Assembly: GCA_030272155.1 (NCBI GenBank) | Contig: CP126199.1 | Location: 310,001-374,000, forward strand | Reading direction: 5' to 3' | From: Tetradesmus obliquus | Taxonomy: Eukaryota; Chlorophyta; Chlorophyceae; Sphaeropleales; Scenedesmaceae | DNA: 64,000 nt | Shown here: piece after piece, positions 46,701 to 58,356 of the stretch | Numbering within the stretch: position 1 is the stretch's first letter | Layout of the letters: each line of letters opens with the position of its first letter | The notes under the pieces: model-generated | The model's database searches: none | Seen by the model: the letters and a program-made list of their open reading frames with translations, nothing else | What the model was told of the DNA's origin: nothing | Made by a program: the position numbers and the translations under genes

Positions 46701-47015
46701 AAGGTGCGCTGCTCAACCAACCCTTCAGGGTGCCACAAGCGGTACAGTACTGCAGATGCAACGTCACGCTGTGAACACATTGCCGCAGGTACTTCAAGTG
46801 CATGAAAGCTTCACTGATGTCGTTCTCAATGCCATTGACGTGTAATGATATTGCACAGTTATTACTCAAATCAGCCAGCTGCATGTTTGCCAGCAGCAAC
46901 AGCTGCTCACAATGCTGCCTCTGGGCAGCTGCTGCTGCAGGACACATGTCAGCTGCTCACCTTGAGCATTGATTAGCAGTAGAAGACACCAGGCTTGCAG
47001 ACCAAGCCTCCTCAT
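40782..47015 (-). CDS. Secreted modular protein with Pro-rich (hydroxyproline-type) insert, cell-wall or matrix candidate
   Basis: Minus-strand exons: 47015-46961, 46592-45811, 45532-43547, 43208-42270, 41939-41160 and 40895-40782; all phases agree, 1551 aa. Exon 1 codes a signal-peptide-like start (MRRLGLQAWCLLLLINAQ). Exons 2-5 each carry one module of about 260 residues that ends in GPYxxxxCGxY(K/Q) or similar. Most module starts read VV(N/R)xxRVxP, and an inner strand resembles SGxLxVxNP. Each module also has Cys residues near GxCAxVSDxFM and before the last strand. The last exon codes only a module start and stops after GGCGKDS. Exon 3 also holds a Pro-rich segment (residues about 310-400, with PPPPPP and repeated QYYTP), two RRRLQ motifs and an acidic Ser/Gln-rich block between them. 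The beta-sandwich nature and wall location are inferred; I do not recognise a named family. Confidence 0.75.
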
Positions 47016-47782
47016 AATCTGCACCTGCCAGAAGAGCCCATCATCCGCTGTAGCAACAACACCAGCTGTGCACCTGCTTGCTCCTGCTGGTTGTCAACTA
47101 CGCCAAGAAATAAGCTTATTACATATATCGTTTGACGGTTGCGACTGTCGACAGAACGGTGCTCTGCTATTCGTTCAAAGCTGTCTGAGCTTGAACCTTT
47201 AACAGCTGCCGGGCGTATGCTGAGCCATCAGCAAAGCTTGTTTTGACCTCACAGACTTTCAATTCTTGATTGGAATGTTCAGCCTCTGTCTGATTGCAAC
47301 GGCAAGCTGTCGCCTGAGGTGAGCAACCTTGTTAGCATCACGACAAACAGTAAGGCAAGGTAAGGATCGACTGCAGGACAGCCGTTGTATAATGACAGGA
47401 ATAAAACATCACAAGTGCGACTGCTGGCTGAACCGGTGGTCATCTGCTTCGGATAACCGTCATTAGTTTGACTGGTCCCTCACTCATCTGCGGTGCATGG
47501 CGATGACTTGATAATCAGCCTGCCACAAGGGGTTTTGGTACAGCCTACAATGTGGCGAGTATTACTCTGAGCCGGCCATCTAGCTTCTATACCTTCCCTA
47601 GTGACTAGCAGGTGGTTGCATCGACCTGTTGGCTATATAGCCCTGCTCCCCGTTGACTTAGTCGTGCAAATGTTCTGTTTGATCTAAATAAATCACTCAT
47701 AGATCGCTGCTGTATCCCTCAAGCAACCATTGAACGCAACAGCAGGTGTGAGCAGTGCAAGGATAGCAGTACAGCAGCAGAC
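47016..47782. other. Divergent promoter region
   Basis: The 767-bp gap separates the start codons of the modular secreted-protein gene (-) and the intronless gene (+). A TATA-like box serves the plus side. The rest shows no coding signal. Confidence 0.5.
47633..47639 (+). promoter_or_regulatory. TATA-like box for the intronless gene
   Basis: CTATATAG lies about 150 bp before the ATG at 47783, a reasonable spacing for a short 5' UTR. Confidence 0.4.
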
Positions 47783-48529
47783 ATGTTGTTTGATGATCAA
47801 AGTGGCATCTTGATCAACGGTTATAGCGGCCACGCACAGCTATGTCCAGCTGCGTCGCTAAGCGCCCGCCTCGACAACCCTCACCGACACTCTCTGCTGC
47901 GCAGGTGCAAACCGAGAATCAAAGGCGAGTGTTCAGCTCGAGGGTCCCCTTTTACCTTTCACCACGAAGGTCAGTCGCTTGCTTCAAACAAGAGCTTCCG
48001 GTTTCCGGTCACGCGCGCCGCGCTCTCCGACATCACCAGCAGCATGCAGAGCCTCCTGAACAGCAATGACTGCATGTCAGACATGAAGGACACACTTTCA
48101 GCATCACAGGTGGCTGGCACAGTGCAGTTGTGCAGTGCTGGATCAGGAGCAGCATGCCCAGCAGATTTCTCACCTCTGAAGTCATTTAGTCGCAAGAAGC
48201 AGCATGACTCACCCAAGGTAGTCAGCAGGCCAATTTTAGGGGTTGCAGCAGCATCTTCGTCATCGCAAGATGACCAGTCAGGCTTCAAGTGGGCTGGTGC
48301 TTCCGTGGACGCTGCAGCAGGCAGCAGCAGCTGTGACACAGCTGGCATAGACGATGCAGGCCGCCAGCGGCATGATCAGACGGACTCCACAGTACACCAG
48401 ATGGCCACTGCAGATGTGGATCAATCCAGCAGCTTTGAGCTTTGCGACCTGCTCACAGCTGCAGCGCCAGCGTGCAGCGCGTCGGCACATGCGGCAGCAT
48501 GCCAGGCAATGCCTGTTGCAAGCACTGGC

Positions 48530-48563
<34 letters not shown>

Positions 48564-48940
48564 AAAGCCGCGGACGGGCGGCACCACCGCCAGCGCTCAT
48601 CCTGCCGGAGCCGCAGGAGCAGCAGCAGCAGCAGCAGCACGTTTGCAGCCAGTACCAGCAGCAGCACTGGATTCCACGGGCTATGCCTGCACAGCCCAGC
48701 CCGGCAGCAGCAGCAGCCGGCAGGATGCTGATGCAGCCCTGTATGGCGGCCGCTGCAGCTAGCCTGAGCAGCAGCATCAGCCCACCCGCGAGAGCTGCAG
48801 ATGTGCGCGCAGCAGCAACACTGATGGGCAGCGGAGACTGCACCCCAGATTGCCTGTCACCTGTCATGAACGCCGCCGCATCCACAAGCAGCCACGCTGC
48901 AGCATTAGAGGCCGCGCTGTTGGCAAGCCGCCTGCACTAG
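47783..48940 (+). CDS. Intronless Ser/Ala/Gln-rich protein of unknown function
   Basis: One uninterrupted ATG-to-TAG frame codes 385 residues, with a TATA-like box about 150 bp upstream. The first 170 residues are of ordinary composition and include basic patches (HSLLRRCKPRIKGE, SFSRKKQHDSPK) and two similar hydrophobic-acidic stretches (ALSDITSSMQSLLNSND, MSDMKDTLSAS). The rest is low-complexity with Ser, Ala and Gln runs coded by AGC/GCA/CAG repeats. No signal peptide, membrane segment or enzyme motif was seen. It could be a disordered regulator or scaffold, but nothing in the sequence proves this. Being intronless is unusual beside its intron-rich neighbours. Confidence 0.6.
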
Positions 48941-49532
48941 CCAGCTTTCGGCTAAAACTGCAGGTTTGCAGTATGTTGTGGGCAGTTGAGCTGGGCAGAG
49001 GTTGTGGCAGGTGACAATTCCTTTGCGCTGTGGGCAGGCATAGGTCCAAGCACATCACGCGGCAGTACACAGTTTTGCATGCAGAAGGTGCACTGTGCAT
49101 GGCGTACAGGCAGGTCTGACACAGCTGTTGGTGCTGATTTTGTACTGTTCTCTGAGTAACAACATGCTGTACTTGATTCGGATGTTGGCGCAGGGCAGGC
49201 ATGACTAATTGCATTTCTTTTGGCCATAACACTCATCTCATGTGACGGCTTCCAGAACAACGTGATCCTAACTAGGCGTTGTGTGCAATGGTGTGTTTGT
49301 GCAGACCTTTTGCAACATCCTGGCATGGTCAGGACAGCTGGGCTGCCATACAGTGTATGTCAACGGGCATGACACGTGGTTGCTGGATTGCAGTCACTGC
49401 CGGCGCCTGTCTAGCACGTGCACTCCGCATCATCTGTGCTAGTTGCCGATTGTTTGAGTTGTGACGTGGGTAATGTAGTACAGCTCCGGCAGCGGCAGTT
49501 TTCACACTTGCCACGCCTCTGAAGGTGCCTTC

Positions 49533-49597
49533 TGGGGGCTGGGTCGCCTCTGTATGGGCATGTTTACTGGGGGCTGGGTCGCCTCTGTATGGGCATT
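49533..49597 (+). repeat. Two-copy 35-bp direct repeat
   Basis: The unit starting TGGGGGCTGGGTCGCCTCTG occurs at 49533 and 49568. Confidence 0.85.
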
Positions 49598-50833
49598 TGT
49601 ACGGCTGTGTGTTTTTGCCTCAGCAAATCACACACATGTGCGTTGGGCTGTGCATCCTGCTCAGCCATGCACCCTGCAAAGTATGAGCCTGCCTCAGGCT
49701 GGCCGCAACAAGCATGTAGGCTGGGCTCACATTCTGCACCATCAGAAGGCTGTTTACTGGACCACCTGAAGTAGTACGGTTTGATACTGCGTGCAAAGCA
49801 CTATACTTTGGCACACGGTTCGATATTCCGTTAAAGAGCTGCACTTTTCTTGTGTGTGTAGAGCATTGTGGGTTACTTTGGCCCAGTGCAGGTTGGTGAG
49901 CAGGTGACCTGCTGGCAGGCAGTTTTGTGGCACCGCATGGTAGAGCCTGAGGGCGTGCTGCTACTATGCGAGCGGGCATACACATGCATGTGCTATATGG
50001 CAGTGTTTGTGGTGCCTTATGCGATCAGCTGCAGCATGGTGAGAAGCATGCCGGCTGCAGAGGTTCTGTGCAGCCAGTGCAGCGCACATTCGCTGTGTTA
50101 ATACGACCTCTCGCAGTCATGATCCCAGCCCTGCGGTGTGCCTGTTCCAGGGCTTGGGTGATGCAGTGTGCAGCGCAGTGGCAAGGAGTTCAGCAATATT
50201 CAACAAGCTGCAGTCCTGTGACTGCTGCCACTCTCTGGGCTGTGAGATACATGTTCCTGGCAATCTCGCAGCGGAGCCTCTCATTCCACACAACTTATGC
50301 TAAGCTCCAGGTCCTTCCTGGGTAGATGCAGATTATGACAAAAGCTGGGCTCGCCCCTTGCCAGGCAGCAGGCACGCAGCCTTTGACACTTTTGAGACAG
50401 CCTGTGATGAGACGGTCCCATCAACTAGTGAAAACAGTTGGGAGTTGTATGCTGGTGCGTGGGAGCTGCTGCTGGCATGTGGTGCATGTTCAGTGCTAGT
50501 TGCGTATTACAGAGTACCTGATTTATTCAAGTGGTAGCACAATGGTTCTGGCAGTTGGCTGTCTCGGATGGTACGGGGGGTGACGAGATAACGTTGAACT
50601 GCTGGCATCCCTGTGCTGAGCCATGTGCCTGCAGTGTGCTGTGGTACCGCCATCATGTTCACGCGCCACAAGCGGCGTGCAGAGCTCTGCCAGGGGCATG
50701 GTTGCAGGCTGCGGCTGCATCCAATACGGCAGGGCCTGCCCTGATCTGCCGGGTAGAATAGCTCATTGCAAGTGCTGAAGCAACGGCCTGGCTTGCAGCC
50801 TATGCGCATGGCACGCCGCCAGCGTAGTACCAG

Positions 50834-50853
50834 TGCTACTAGTACTAGTAGCA
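50834..50853. repeat. Perfect 20-bp palindrome
   Basis: TGCTACTAGTACTAGTAGCA equals its own reverse complement. It lies in non-coding sequence, and no partner copy was noticed elsewhere in the window. Confidence 0.9.
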
Positions 50854-51009
50854 TGTCGGTGGCGGCCTCAGCCTCAAGCTGTTGAACACAGCATCACATA
50901 ACCGTTGTTCACATCACGTGATGACCACTGCCAGGGTGGGGTCCCTATGCTGATGAATACGTGATGTAACGTGACGTGTTACCACTAGCACACTCCCACA
51001 TGGTGATCA

Positions 51010-51054
51010 CCATGAGCTAAAGCCGCTGCACAACCATGAGCTAAAGCCGCTGCA
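51010..51054 (+). repeat. Two-copy 21-bp direct repeat
   Basis: CCATGAGCTAAAGCCGCTGC followed by A occurs at 51010 and 51034, separated by three bases. Confidence 0.85.
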
Positions 51055-51221
51055 AAAGGTGGGGTGGAGTGCGGCGTGCCTGTTAAATCATGCAGGCATA
51101 TGCCTGCAGCAGCTCATGCACGTTGCAGATAAATCCTCAACAAGTTCGACCAGCCACACTACCTCACTTCGGCTTGAATAAGGTTAGACAAGTCACACTT
51201 GTACCACAGTAGCAACTTTAA

Positions 51222-51478
51222 CTACACTATCGCATCCTCAATGAGCTGGCGCAGGCGAGGCATGCCTTTGGGCACGTCAGCCATTGCCACTGCCTCATCC
51301 AGAGCAGCAGCAAGCCACTGCGCCCGTGCTGCAAGCGCCGCAGACCCCGCAGCTGCATCATCAGCGCCATCAGCAGCAGCGTCCTGCTGGTCCGCTGCAG
51401 CATGCTGCTCACTGCTGCGTGTGTTGCTGTTTGAGGGCAGCTCGGTGTGGCGAGACTTCACGTGGACGCCTGCTGCAT

Positions 51479-51518
<40 letters not shown>

Positions 51519-53883
51519 CTGCTGCTGTGCCAGGTCGGCCCAAGTGAAGTAAGGCACGCTGAGTACTGCCCAGCCCCTGGCCTGCAGGCAGCGCTGCTTG
51601 GCCAGGCTGCTGCCCAGCAAGCTGCGCGGCACTGAGTTGGTGAAGTGGGCGGGGCCATCTACCTCAACAGCAACACGCCTGCTGCAGCAGGCACAGACAC
51701 AGCAACAACAGTGCGGTGACAACATGCAGTAACAGTGCGGTGGCAACATGCAGCAACCTTGCTGTATCATCAGCACTACATTGCCAGTCGTACAACCGGA
51801 CCCGCGCCCGACCCCAGAAGCTGCAGAGGCGCACTGCTTGCTATGCCTACATCTGCTTCGTACGCTTCACCCTTTTCCGGTAACAACCACCAACAGAAAC
51901 ACCCTGTTGAAACACAGTCGCCTGGAACGCACCACCAGCAGGCAGCACCCACCTGCCCTTCCACTCCACTGCCACATCAATGCTGAACAGCCCATCCTCA
52001 GTCAGCGCCTCCTGCTGCACCTCCAAGCCCAGCCCCGCAGCCAGCACAGCCGCCACTGCCGCCTGCAGCCTGCTGGGCCGCCAGCCGGGGCTGCGCCTGT
52101 TGCTGAACATCCACTGCCGCGTGGCTGCTGCCATCAGCTTGGGCGGCAGCGACGCGGGAGGCGGCACACCGCTGCCCGAGTACGCGTCCTGCCATGAACA
52201 AATGCAATCGCGCGGTGACAGAAGGACAGACAAAAGTGTCGAAGGTGTAACGATATTTGCTGGTCGGGTGACATGATGTGCAAGCTGCAGTACGCCTCGT
52301 CCACCAGCGGACGCTATACGCCTGCAGCTGCAGGACAATGCACAACTTACCGCCGATTGCGCCCTTTGCCAGTCCACCCGGCAGCAGCCAGCCTCACCTG
52401 CAGCAGCGTCACCGCCTGGAACAGCTGCAGCAGCAGCAGTGGGCGCGCCTTGTCAGGTGGCAGGCTGGCTAGCTTGAGGCAGCCCTGCTTGAAGAGGCTT
52501 GAAGGCAGCACCCCAGCTACTGCAAACGCCCACAGGCTGCCCACCACCATCGAGTCACCCAGGCACGGCATCTGCTGCTGCAGCACCTGCGCAGCAGCAG
52601 CCAGAGCGCGCGGAAGAGTGCAAGCGCAGAAAGTGCATGGTATGGAAGGTTCACCCAAAGGTCTGCATGTTGTGAGCTCCAGTGAACGTGTCATGTTACA
52701 TGACATGTCACATGACTCATGGTGACATGTACTGCAGCATGCCGTGCTGGGTTCACCTACAGTCGCTGTGCCTGCTGTGGCTTAGACTGCCCCACTCGAC
52801 AGACAGCACAAGCTGCGGCTCAAACACACAACAACTGTCTCTGCAGGGCACTCTATCAGGCCCGTCAGCACACACTGCAAGTCTGCAGCTGTGCAGGCTC
52901 ACACACTCAGCCCGCAGCAGCAGCAGCAGCAGCAACGCCGCACCTCTGCGCAGGCCCTGAACATCGCCTCATGCCTGTGCCCCAGCCGCGCTGCTGCCCG
53001 CACCAGCTGGCTGGCATCCAGCGGCCGCAGCTGCCCCCGCGCCGCCAGCTGCACTGCGCGCTGCGCTAGCGCCTCTGACAGCGCAGGGCTGCTGTGCTTG
53101 AGGGAGGCGAAGCTCCAGGCCGACAGCGCTGCCAGGGGTGCTGGCAGGTGCGGTGCACGCTGCAGGAGCTGCATGGTGCAGTTGACTGTAGTGATAAGTT
53201 GTGTGTTGGTATGGCTACATACGTGTGGTTGAAGGGAGGTGCAACAGTGTAGCATGAGCATGCGCTGCAGGAGCTGCATGTTGCAGTTGGATGTAGTCAT
53301 AAGTGCAGTGGCAGGGCGGAGCAGCAGTGCAGCATGAGCATGAGTAGGCGCCGAGATGATGATGCATGTGCAGCAGGGTGCACTCAAAGCCGCATGCACA
53401 TGCTACTACAAAGCCCAGGCTGTGCCTCAATGTAGCTACCTGCTACACTCGGGCCCTTTCCTGCCACTGCACTCTGGTCACTGCACCTTAGCTCACAGTG
53501 CCCGTTTCTCACCTCAGCCGCCGCAGCCTCCATGTTTGCTGCGTCGTACAGGTTTAGCTGCGCCAGCCCCCACAAAACCTCAACCAGTTGCACGTCGCTA
53601 AACCCCGGCAGCAGGCCAGGCAGCTTGCCGCGGAGAACCCTGAAAAAGGCGCCATTGTAGTGCTTCAGCCGGCCGCAAGCATACACAGCCTGCGCTACAT
53701 CTCTGTGGCTGCAATGTACTACCTCCGAAGGCAGGTACGGCATGCGCTGCCGTTGCTGCTGCTGTTCATCTAGCTCTGACAGCTGCTGCCACCGCTGCTG
53801 CTCTTCGTGCAGTGTGTCATCACCATCATGAGGGAAGGATGAGCTGCTGCTGTTCCTGCTACCTAATTCATATAGCTGCTGCG

Positions 53884-53935
<52 letters not shown>

Positions 53936-55381
53936 GTTTTCTTGTTCCTGGCTGTCCCACTGCTGCTGCCGTTCGCTGCTGCTGCTGCTGCTGCGTATGC
54001 GCCTCCTCCTGTGCATCATTGCCAGCATGCTGAGCTCCCCAGCAGGCGTGCTGCTGGCCTCAGGGCCCCCAGACAGCAGCGCAGCAGCAGCAGGACCCTG
54101 CAGCAGCTGCTGCAAGACACTGGGGCGGTCCGCAGCGCTGCTGCTGCTGCCGCTGCTAGTGCTATTAGTTGCTGTGCTAGGCGCAGCAGCTGCTGCACCC
54201 TCGACAATAACACCCTGCCGGCCATTGCTGCCGCTGACCCCTTTGCCTGGCAGCGCTACTGGTGTGGCCTCTAAGCATACTGCTAGCCTGTCGAGTGCCT
54301 CTTCCATGAAGAAAGGCGCCTCAAACCGCATCTGCGCAAGGCTCCACACAGCACCAGCAGCAGTGCGTGGCAGCACGCCATACATCTCTGGTGCTGTTGC
54401 GCCTGTCACTGCCGCCAGCATGCGCGTATCCACCACATCAGCGGTCGAATACGCCCACAGCAGCCGGCAGCAGTCGGCTGCGTGCAGCTCCCCAGCACAT
54501 GCTGCTATCACAGGGGCCAGCTCCTGCAGCAGCAGCTGGTGTGGGCAGAATGCAGCAACGTAAGCCCACACCAGGCCTGCAGCATCACTAGGCCTGCACT
54601 CCGCAAGCCGCCTGCGGCCCTGTGGCTTGGCCTGGAACTGGCTGCTGCTGCTGTAATGGCCGCTGCTGGCAGCAGTCAAGATGCTGGCCTGCACACCCCA
54701 CTGCTGCTGCTGCTGCTGTGGGCGCTGCAGGGGCTGGTGCTGACTTGCTGGGTAGCCTGCCTCGTAGGGCCCCGCACTCCCACTTCCACTGCTGCTGCTG
54801 CTGCTGCTGGGAGGTTTTAATACAACACTGCTGCTGCTGCTGCTGGGCCCATACTCCAGCAGGTGGTTGGCAACAACAGCAAACAGTGCAGAGCAGTTGT
54901 AGCCCATGAGGGCATACGCCTGGCACATCTGGCTGATGTCGCGCATGCGCCAGCGCTGCAGCTGCTGAGGCTGCGCCAGCAGGTGCCGCTCTACTGCCTG
55001 CAGCAGCGCTACCACAGCAGCCTGCTGCTGCTGAGCCACAGCAACAGGTTGAACAGCAGCACCACCGCTGCTGCTGCTGCCGCCGGCGCTACTGCGTGCT
55101 GGGTCTGCAGGCCAACCTGCTGCAGCAGCTGCTGTCGTTGGTGCACAATCATTATGACCTGGCTGCTGCTGCTGCTGCTGCTCAGCCAGGCCTGCTGGGT
55201 CCACCGGCCAGCCACTGGCAGCAATGCCCTGCAGCAGGTTGCTGAAGCCTGTGGGCTTGAGGCTGGCCAGGTGCTGGCTGCCTGCTGCTGCTGCTGCTGC
55301 CCAGAAGCCCAGGTCGCGCAACATGAAGAAGTTGAGGCTGTAGCACAGCCCACCAAACGTGCGAGCACTGCACAGCGCTAG

Positions 55382-55414
<33 letters not shown>

Positions 55415-55650
55415 CGAAGAGCCATCACCGTCTGCCTGCTGCTGTTTCGCACCATATTGCAGTTGATCTGCGACAGCAGCTTCCTGCTGTGGTGCTGGCT
55501 GCATCAGCGCTGCTGCCACTGCCGCTATGTTGTCGCTGCTGGGCTGCAGCTGCAGGCGGCTCATGGCCCACAGGCCACTGGCCAGCACCTCTGTGGGGAT
55601 GACAGGCAGCTGCTGCTGCAGCTGCGGCTCCAGAGCTTCCAGCAGTGCCT

Positions 55651-55701
<51 letters not shown>

Positions 55702-56544
55702 GCAGCAGCAGCGGCAGCAGCAGCAGCAGCAATTTCTGATTGACACAGGCACATCAACAGAGCTCACATGGTGGTGCGTCCTTCAGCTGCTACTGATACA
55801 GCTGCTGCTGCAAGTCTATCAGTTCCCTTGCACCACAATAACACTCAAGAGGTGGGCATCAGTGCTCGCTTCAATATCATACTGGTAACCTCATGGTCAC
55901 ACAACATGTGTGTAATGCACGGCCTGCTGTACCATTGCCTTGAGCGCTGCCAGAAATGTACACTGCTGAGCCCACACAGCGGCAGTGTACGCACGCATGC
56001 CGCATGAATGCTGCAACTTGTTGTGGCTTTGAGGCAACAGCTCAAGCAATCCTGATTTGAGCATGTCCTTGTGCGCTTGACTAAACGCTGACAAGACCAT
56101 TGCCACAGCGCTGCTGTTGCACTTGACTGCCGCCACACGACCTGCGTGCTGAGCATATGCAGTGCCCATGCACCACCTGGCACTCACGTATGCATGGTGG
56201 CTGCCCACCACTATGGTGGTGCCTGAAGCAAGCTGGATGAGTGCCTGCAGGAGCCCAGCAGCACCTGTGGCAGCAGCAGCACCACCAGCAGGCCTCCTCT
56301 TGCTGCTACTGCTGCTGCTGGCACGGTCCTCCCTGGCTCTGCGGCCAGCCGCTACTACAGTTCGTCTAGATCCAGTTTCATAACCATTTCGGAGCGTCTC
56401 GTGGCCTCGCAAGTGCAGGAACTGCGCTAGTGGCGATTGCAGCTCGCGACTGCTGGCTCGTGGAGCTGCGTTTATGTAAGATAAACATTGCTGAGTCCCA
56501 GGACCCCATGTTCTGTGGCTAAAACTTGATGAAAACGCCTGCAT
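51222..56544 (-). CDS. OPR-like / RAP-domain organellar RNA-binding protein
   Basis: Exons 55648-53513, 53168-52944, 52586-52398, 52188-51953 and 51678-51222 join in phase and code 1080 aa to the stop. The N-terminal part begins at the ATG at 56544 and is open down to about 55910; whether it is one exon is unresolved. The N-terminus (MQAFSSSFSHRTW, Ser/Arg-rich, few acids) looks like an organelle transit peptide. Helical pairs of OPR type recur: LASGLWAMSRLQLQP, NLLQGIAASGWP, LVEVLWGLAQLNLYD, VVGSLWAFAVAGVLP. The C-terminus is a RAP domain: FSIDVAVEWKGRRVAVEVDG, then PAHF and GWAVLSVPYFTWADL. OPR proteins with RAP domains guide chloroplast or mitochondrial mRNA processing, stability or translation. 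Poly-Gln and poly-Ser linkers come from CAG runs. The target RNA cannot be read from the sequence. Confidence 0.85.
52944..53285 (-). repeat. Duplicated acceptor segment of an OPR/RAP exon
   Basis: The start of exon 53168-52944 (CTCCTGCAGCG after CATGCAG) has a copy with its junction at 53273, 105 bp upstream, within flanking sequence that is also similar (CATGAGCATG and CAGTGTAGC-like stretches). Confidence 0.65.
53881..53935 (+). repeat. (CTG)n tract coding poly-Gln in the OPR/RAP gene
   Basis: About 17 CTG units on the plus strand are read as CAG (Gln) in the minus-strand exon. Confidence 0.9.
55649..55735 (+). repeat. (CAG)n tract at the acceptor of the large OPR/RAP exon
   Basis: On the transcript strand about 25 CTG/CTT/CTC-type units end in the CAG acceptor at 55648. 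The repeat stands where a polypyrimidine tract is expected. Confidence 0.85.
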
Positions 56545-57283
56545 GAGTACTTGCTCATCAGCTACGTCTCACATGCAAACTATTTTTGCAGTTCTAAGGG
56601 CGGCCACGACTCAAAACGCACACATCAGCTGCATTCGCTGCAGCATCAGTACCCTCGGTAGTAAACACCACGGAACACGCATTGCAACCGGCCCCTGGCG
56701 CCCTGTTACTGACATGTAACAACCTGGTCAAACTTCCTAGCTGCTCTGGGAACCTTCATGCCCAGCAAGAAGGGCGGTGCGACTAGCAGCAGTGCCCAGC
56801 AAGCTGACAGTCACCAGCTTGACAAAGCCACGCCAAGTATGGCCACATTTTTGCAGGACGCGGAGTAACGCAATGTTTCCAACTGCCAGCCTGTCGAACC
56901 AAGTGGCAGTAGCACCAACAATCACGACGATGACATCCTTTGCCGTCCGTTAGTTCCGTTAGTTCTGCTCCCTGCAAAGAAGGCGTAGACACTTTCAACT
57001 TTCAACTTTCACGACGATGACAGAGCTGCAGCAGCCACAAATGGGTGGCATACATCACAGCACGACCAAGCTCCCGTCTCAACTTCACTATCTACATGTG
57101 CCAGAACGCTGCATCGCCAGGAATCCTACTTGTTCAGCAGTGCCTGCAGAGCTTGAGCATCACCCAAGTACCACCCATGTTGACCCGACCACCAGCCCTC
57201 TGCACATCCGTTCTCCCCAGCAGCGCCAGTGCCAGCCCTTGTCCAAAGCTTGCCAGCAGCCGCTGCTAGGGCCGCTGCTACTG
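56545..57283. other. Intergenic region, nothing recognised
   Basis: This 0.74-kb gap holds the OPR/RAP promoter side and the 3' UTR of the prolyl 4-hydroxylase gene, both on the minus strand. Small tandem duplications (TTAGTTCCG, CTTTCAA) occur near 56950-57010. No coding frame is supported. Confidence 0.5.
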
Positions 57284-58317
57284 CTACTGCTTCTGCTGCT
57301 GCGCTTCCTGCTGCAGCAGTTGCTGCCGCAGGCTGCGCATGTTTCTGCGCAGGCAGATGAGGTCCAGCGCCTCACACTTGACGCAGTCCTTGCAGGAGTG
57401 CCTGCACACGCCCTTGAGCCCTAGCATGACTGTCGGCTCGCTGTCACACTTGCCCGCAGCCACGCGTGCTCTGTAAGCAGGCGTTGAGCAAGACAAGCAG
57501 CAGGAGACACAAGCAAGCAGGCAGGCAGTCAACAATTAAGCAGGCCGCAGGAGGCAGTGGCATTCAGCACCAAGCACGTGCAGGGCAAGGAACATTATGA
57601 TGTTACATAACCAACTGATGTGCAGCAATGCACAGGCAGAGTGATCCACCCCACCCAGCTGTCAGCTCTAATCCTCTCCAATCAGTCAGTGTGGCAGCAG
57701 ATCTTCATGCTGCAAGGCATTGCTGCCCCAAAACTGCTTTGCTCTCCAGCCACTCACTCGCAGTCGTCCGCCTCGTCCTTGCAGCCGGCAGCCTGCTGCA
57801 GCGCATCAAAGCTGCCCCCGTATGGCCGGTTGTGGATCCACTTCGTGGCAGTCCACTTGGTGCCCTGAAAGGAAGCAGGCAACCGGCAGTCCAGCGTATG
57901 CATAGGTTTATTGGGTGGCCTGAGTTGGCAGCATGTTGCAGCCGAGGATGCTGTGCTGAGAGGCGATGCATCAAGCACCTGCCACATCTGCTGATGCTGC
58001 AGCCGGTGCGTCCCTTGTCATGCTGCTAAGCACCTGCTGACACATCTGCTGGTGCTGCAGCCGGTGCTTCCTTTGTCATGCTGCTAACGCCAGCACCACA
58101 GCGTAAATGATGTGAGCAGGGCACTGCTCCTGTCACAGGATGTCCAGACACAACTTGCAAGCACCTGCTGTGCTGTCATGATGCTGTCGCTGCTTCAACC
58201 AAAGAAAGAAACAGCATCAGAGAGACACCGAGTCTGCATTTGCCGCTGTTGCTGCTGCTGCACCTCACCTTGAGCGTGGGACAGCTGGCGTGCAGGCTGC
58301 CCTGTCCACCCTGGTGC

Positions 58318-58356
<39 letters not shown>

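Larger units (their letters stand above)
48941..51221. other. Intergenic region with short repeats
   Basis: This 2.3-kb stretch lies between the ends of the intronless gene (+) and the OPR/RAP gene (-). No supported gene. It holds a two-copy 35-bp repeat, a perfect 20-bp palindrome and a two-copy 21-bp repeat. Confidence 0.5.

Noticed and set aside
55845-56183. Alternative second OPR exon in the VVWRQSS frame
   Set aside because: Although the GTGAGT donor at 56187 and the acceptor near 56141 give phase 0, the resulting peptide is unusually Trp/Cys-rich; the unspliced frame gives helical OPR-like sequence instead.
57284-57470. Toxin gene suggested by the ShK-like six-Cys domain
   Set aside because: ShKT domains are standard C-terminal appendages of plant and algal prolyl 4-hydroxylases; the exon joins the P4H frame in phase.
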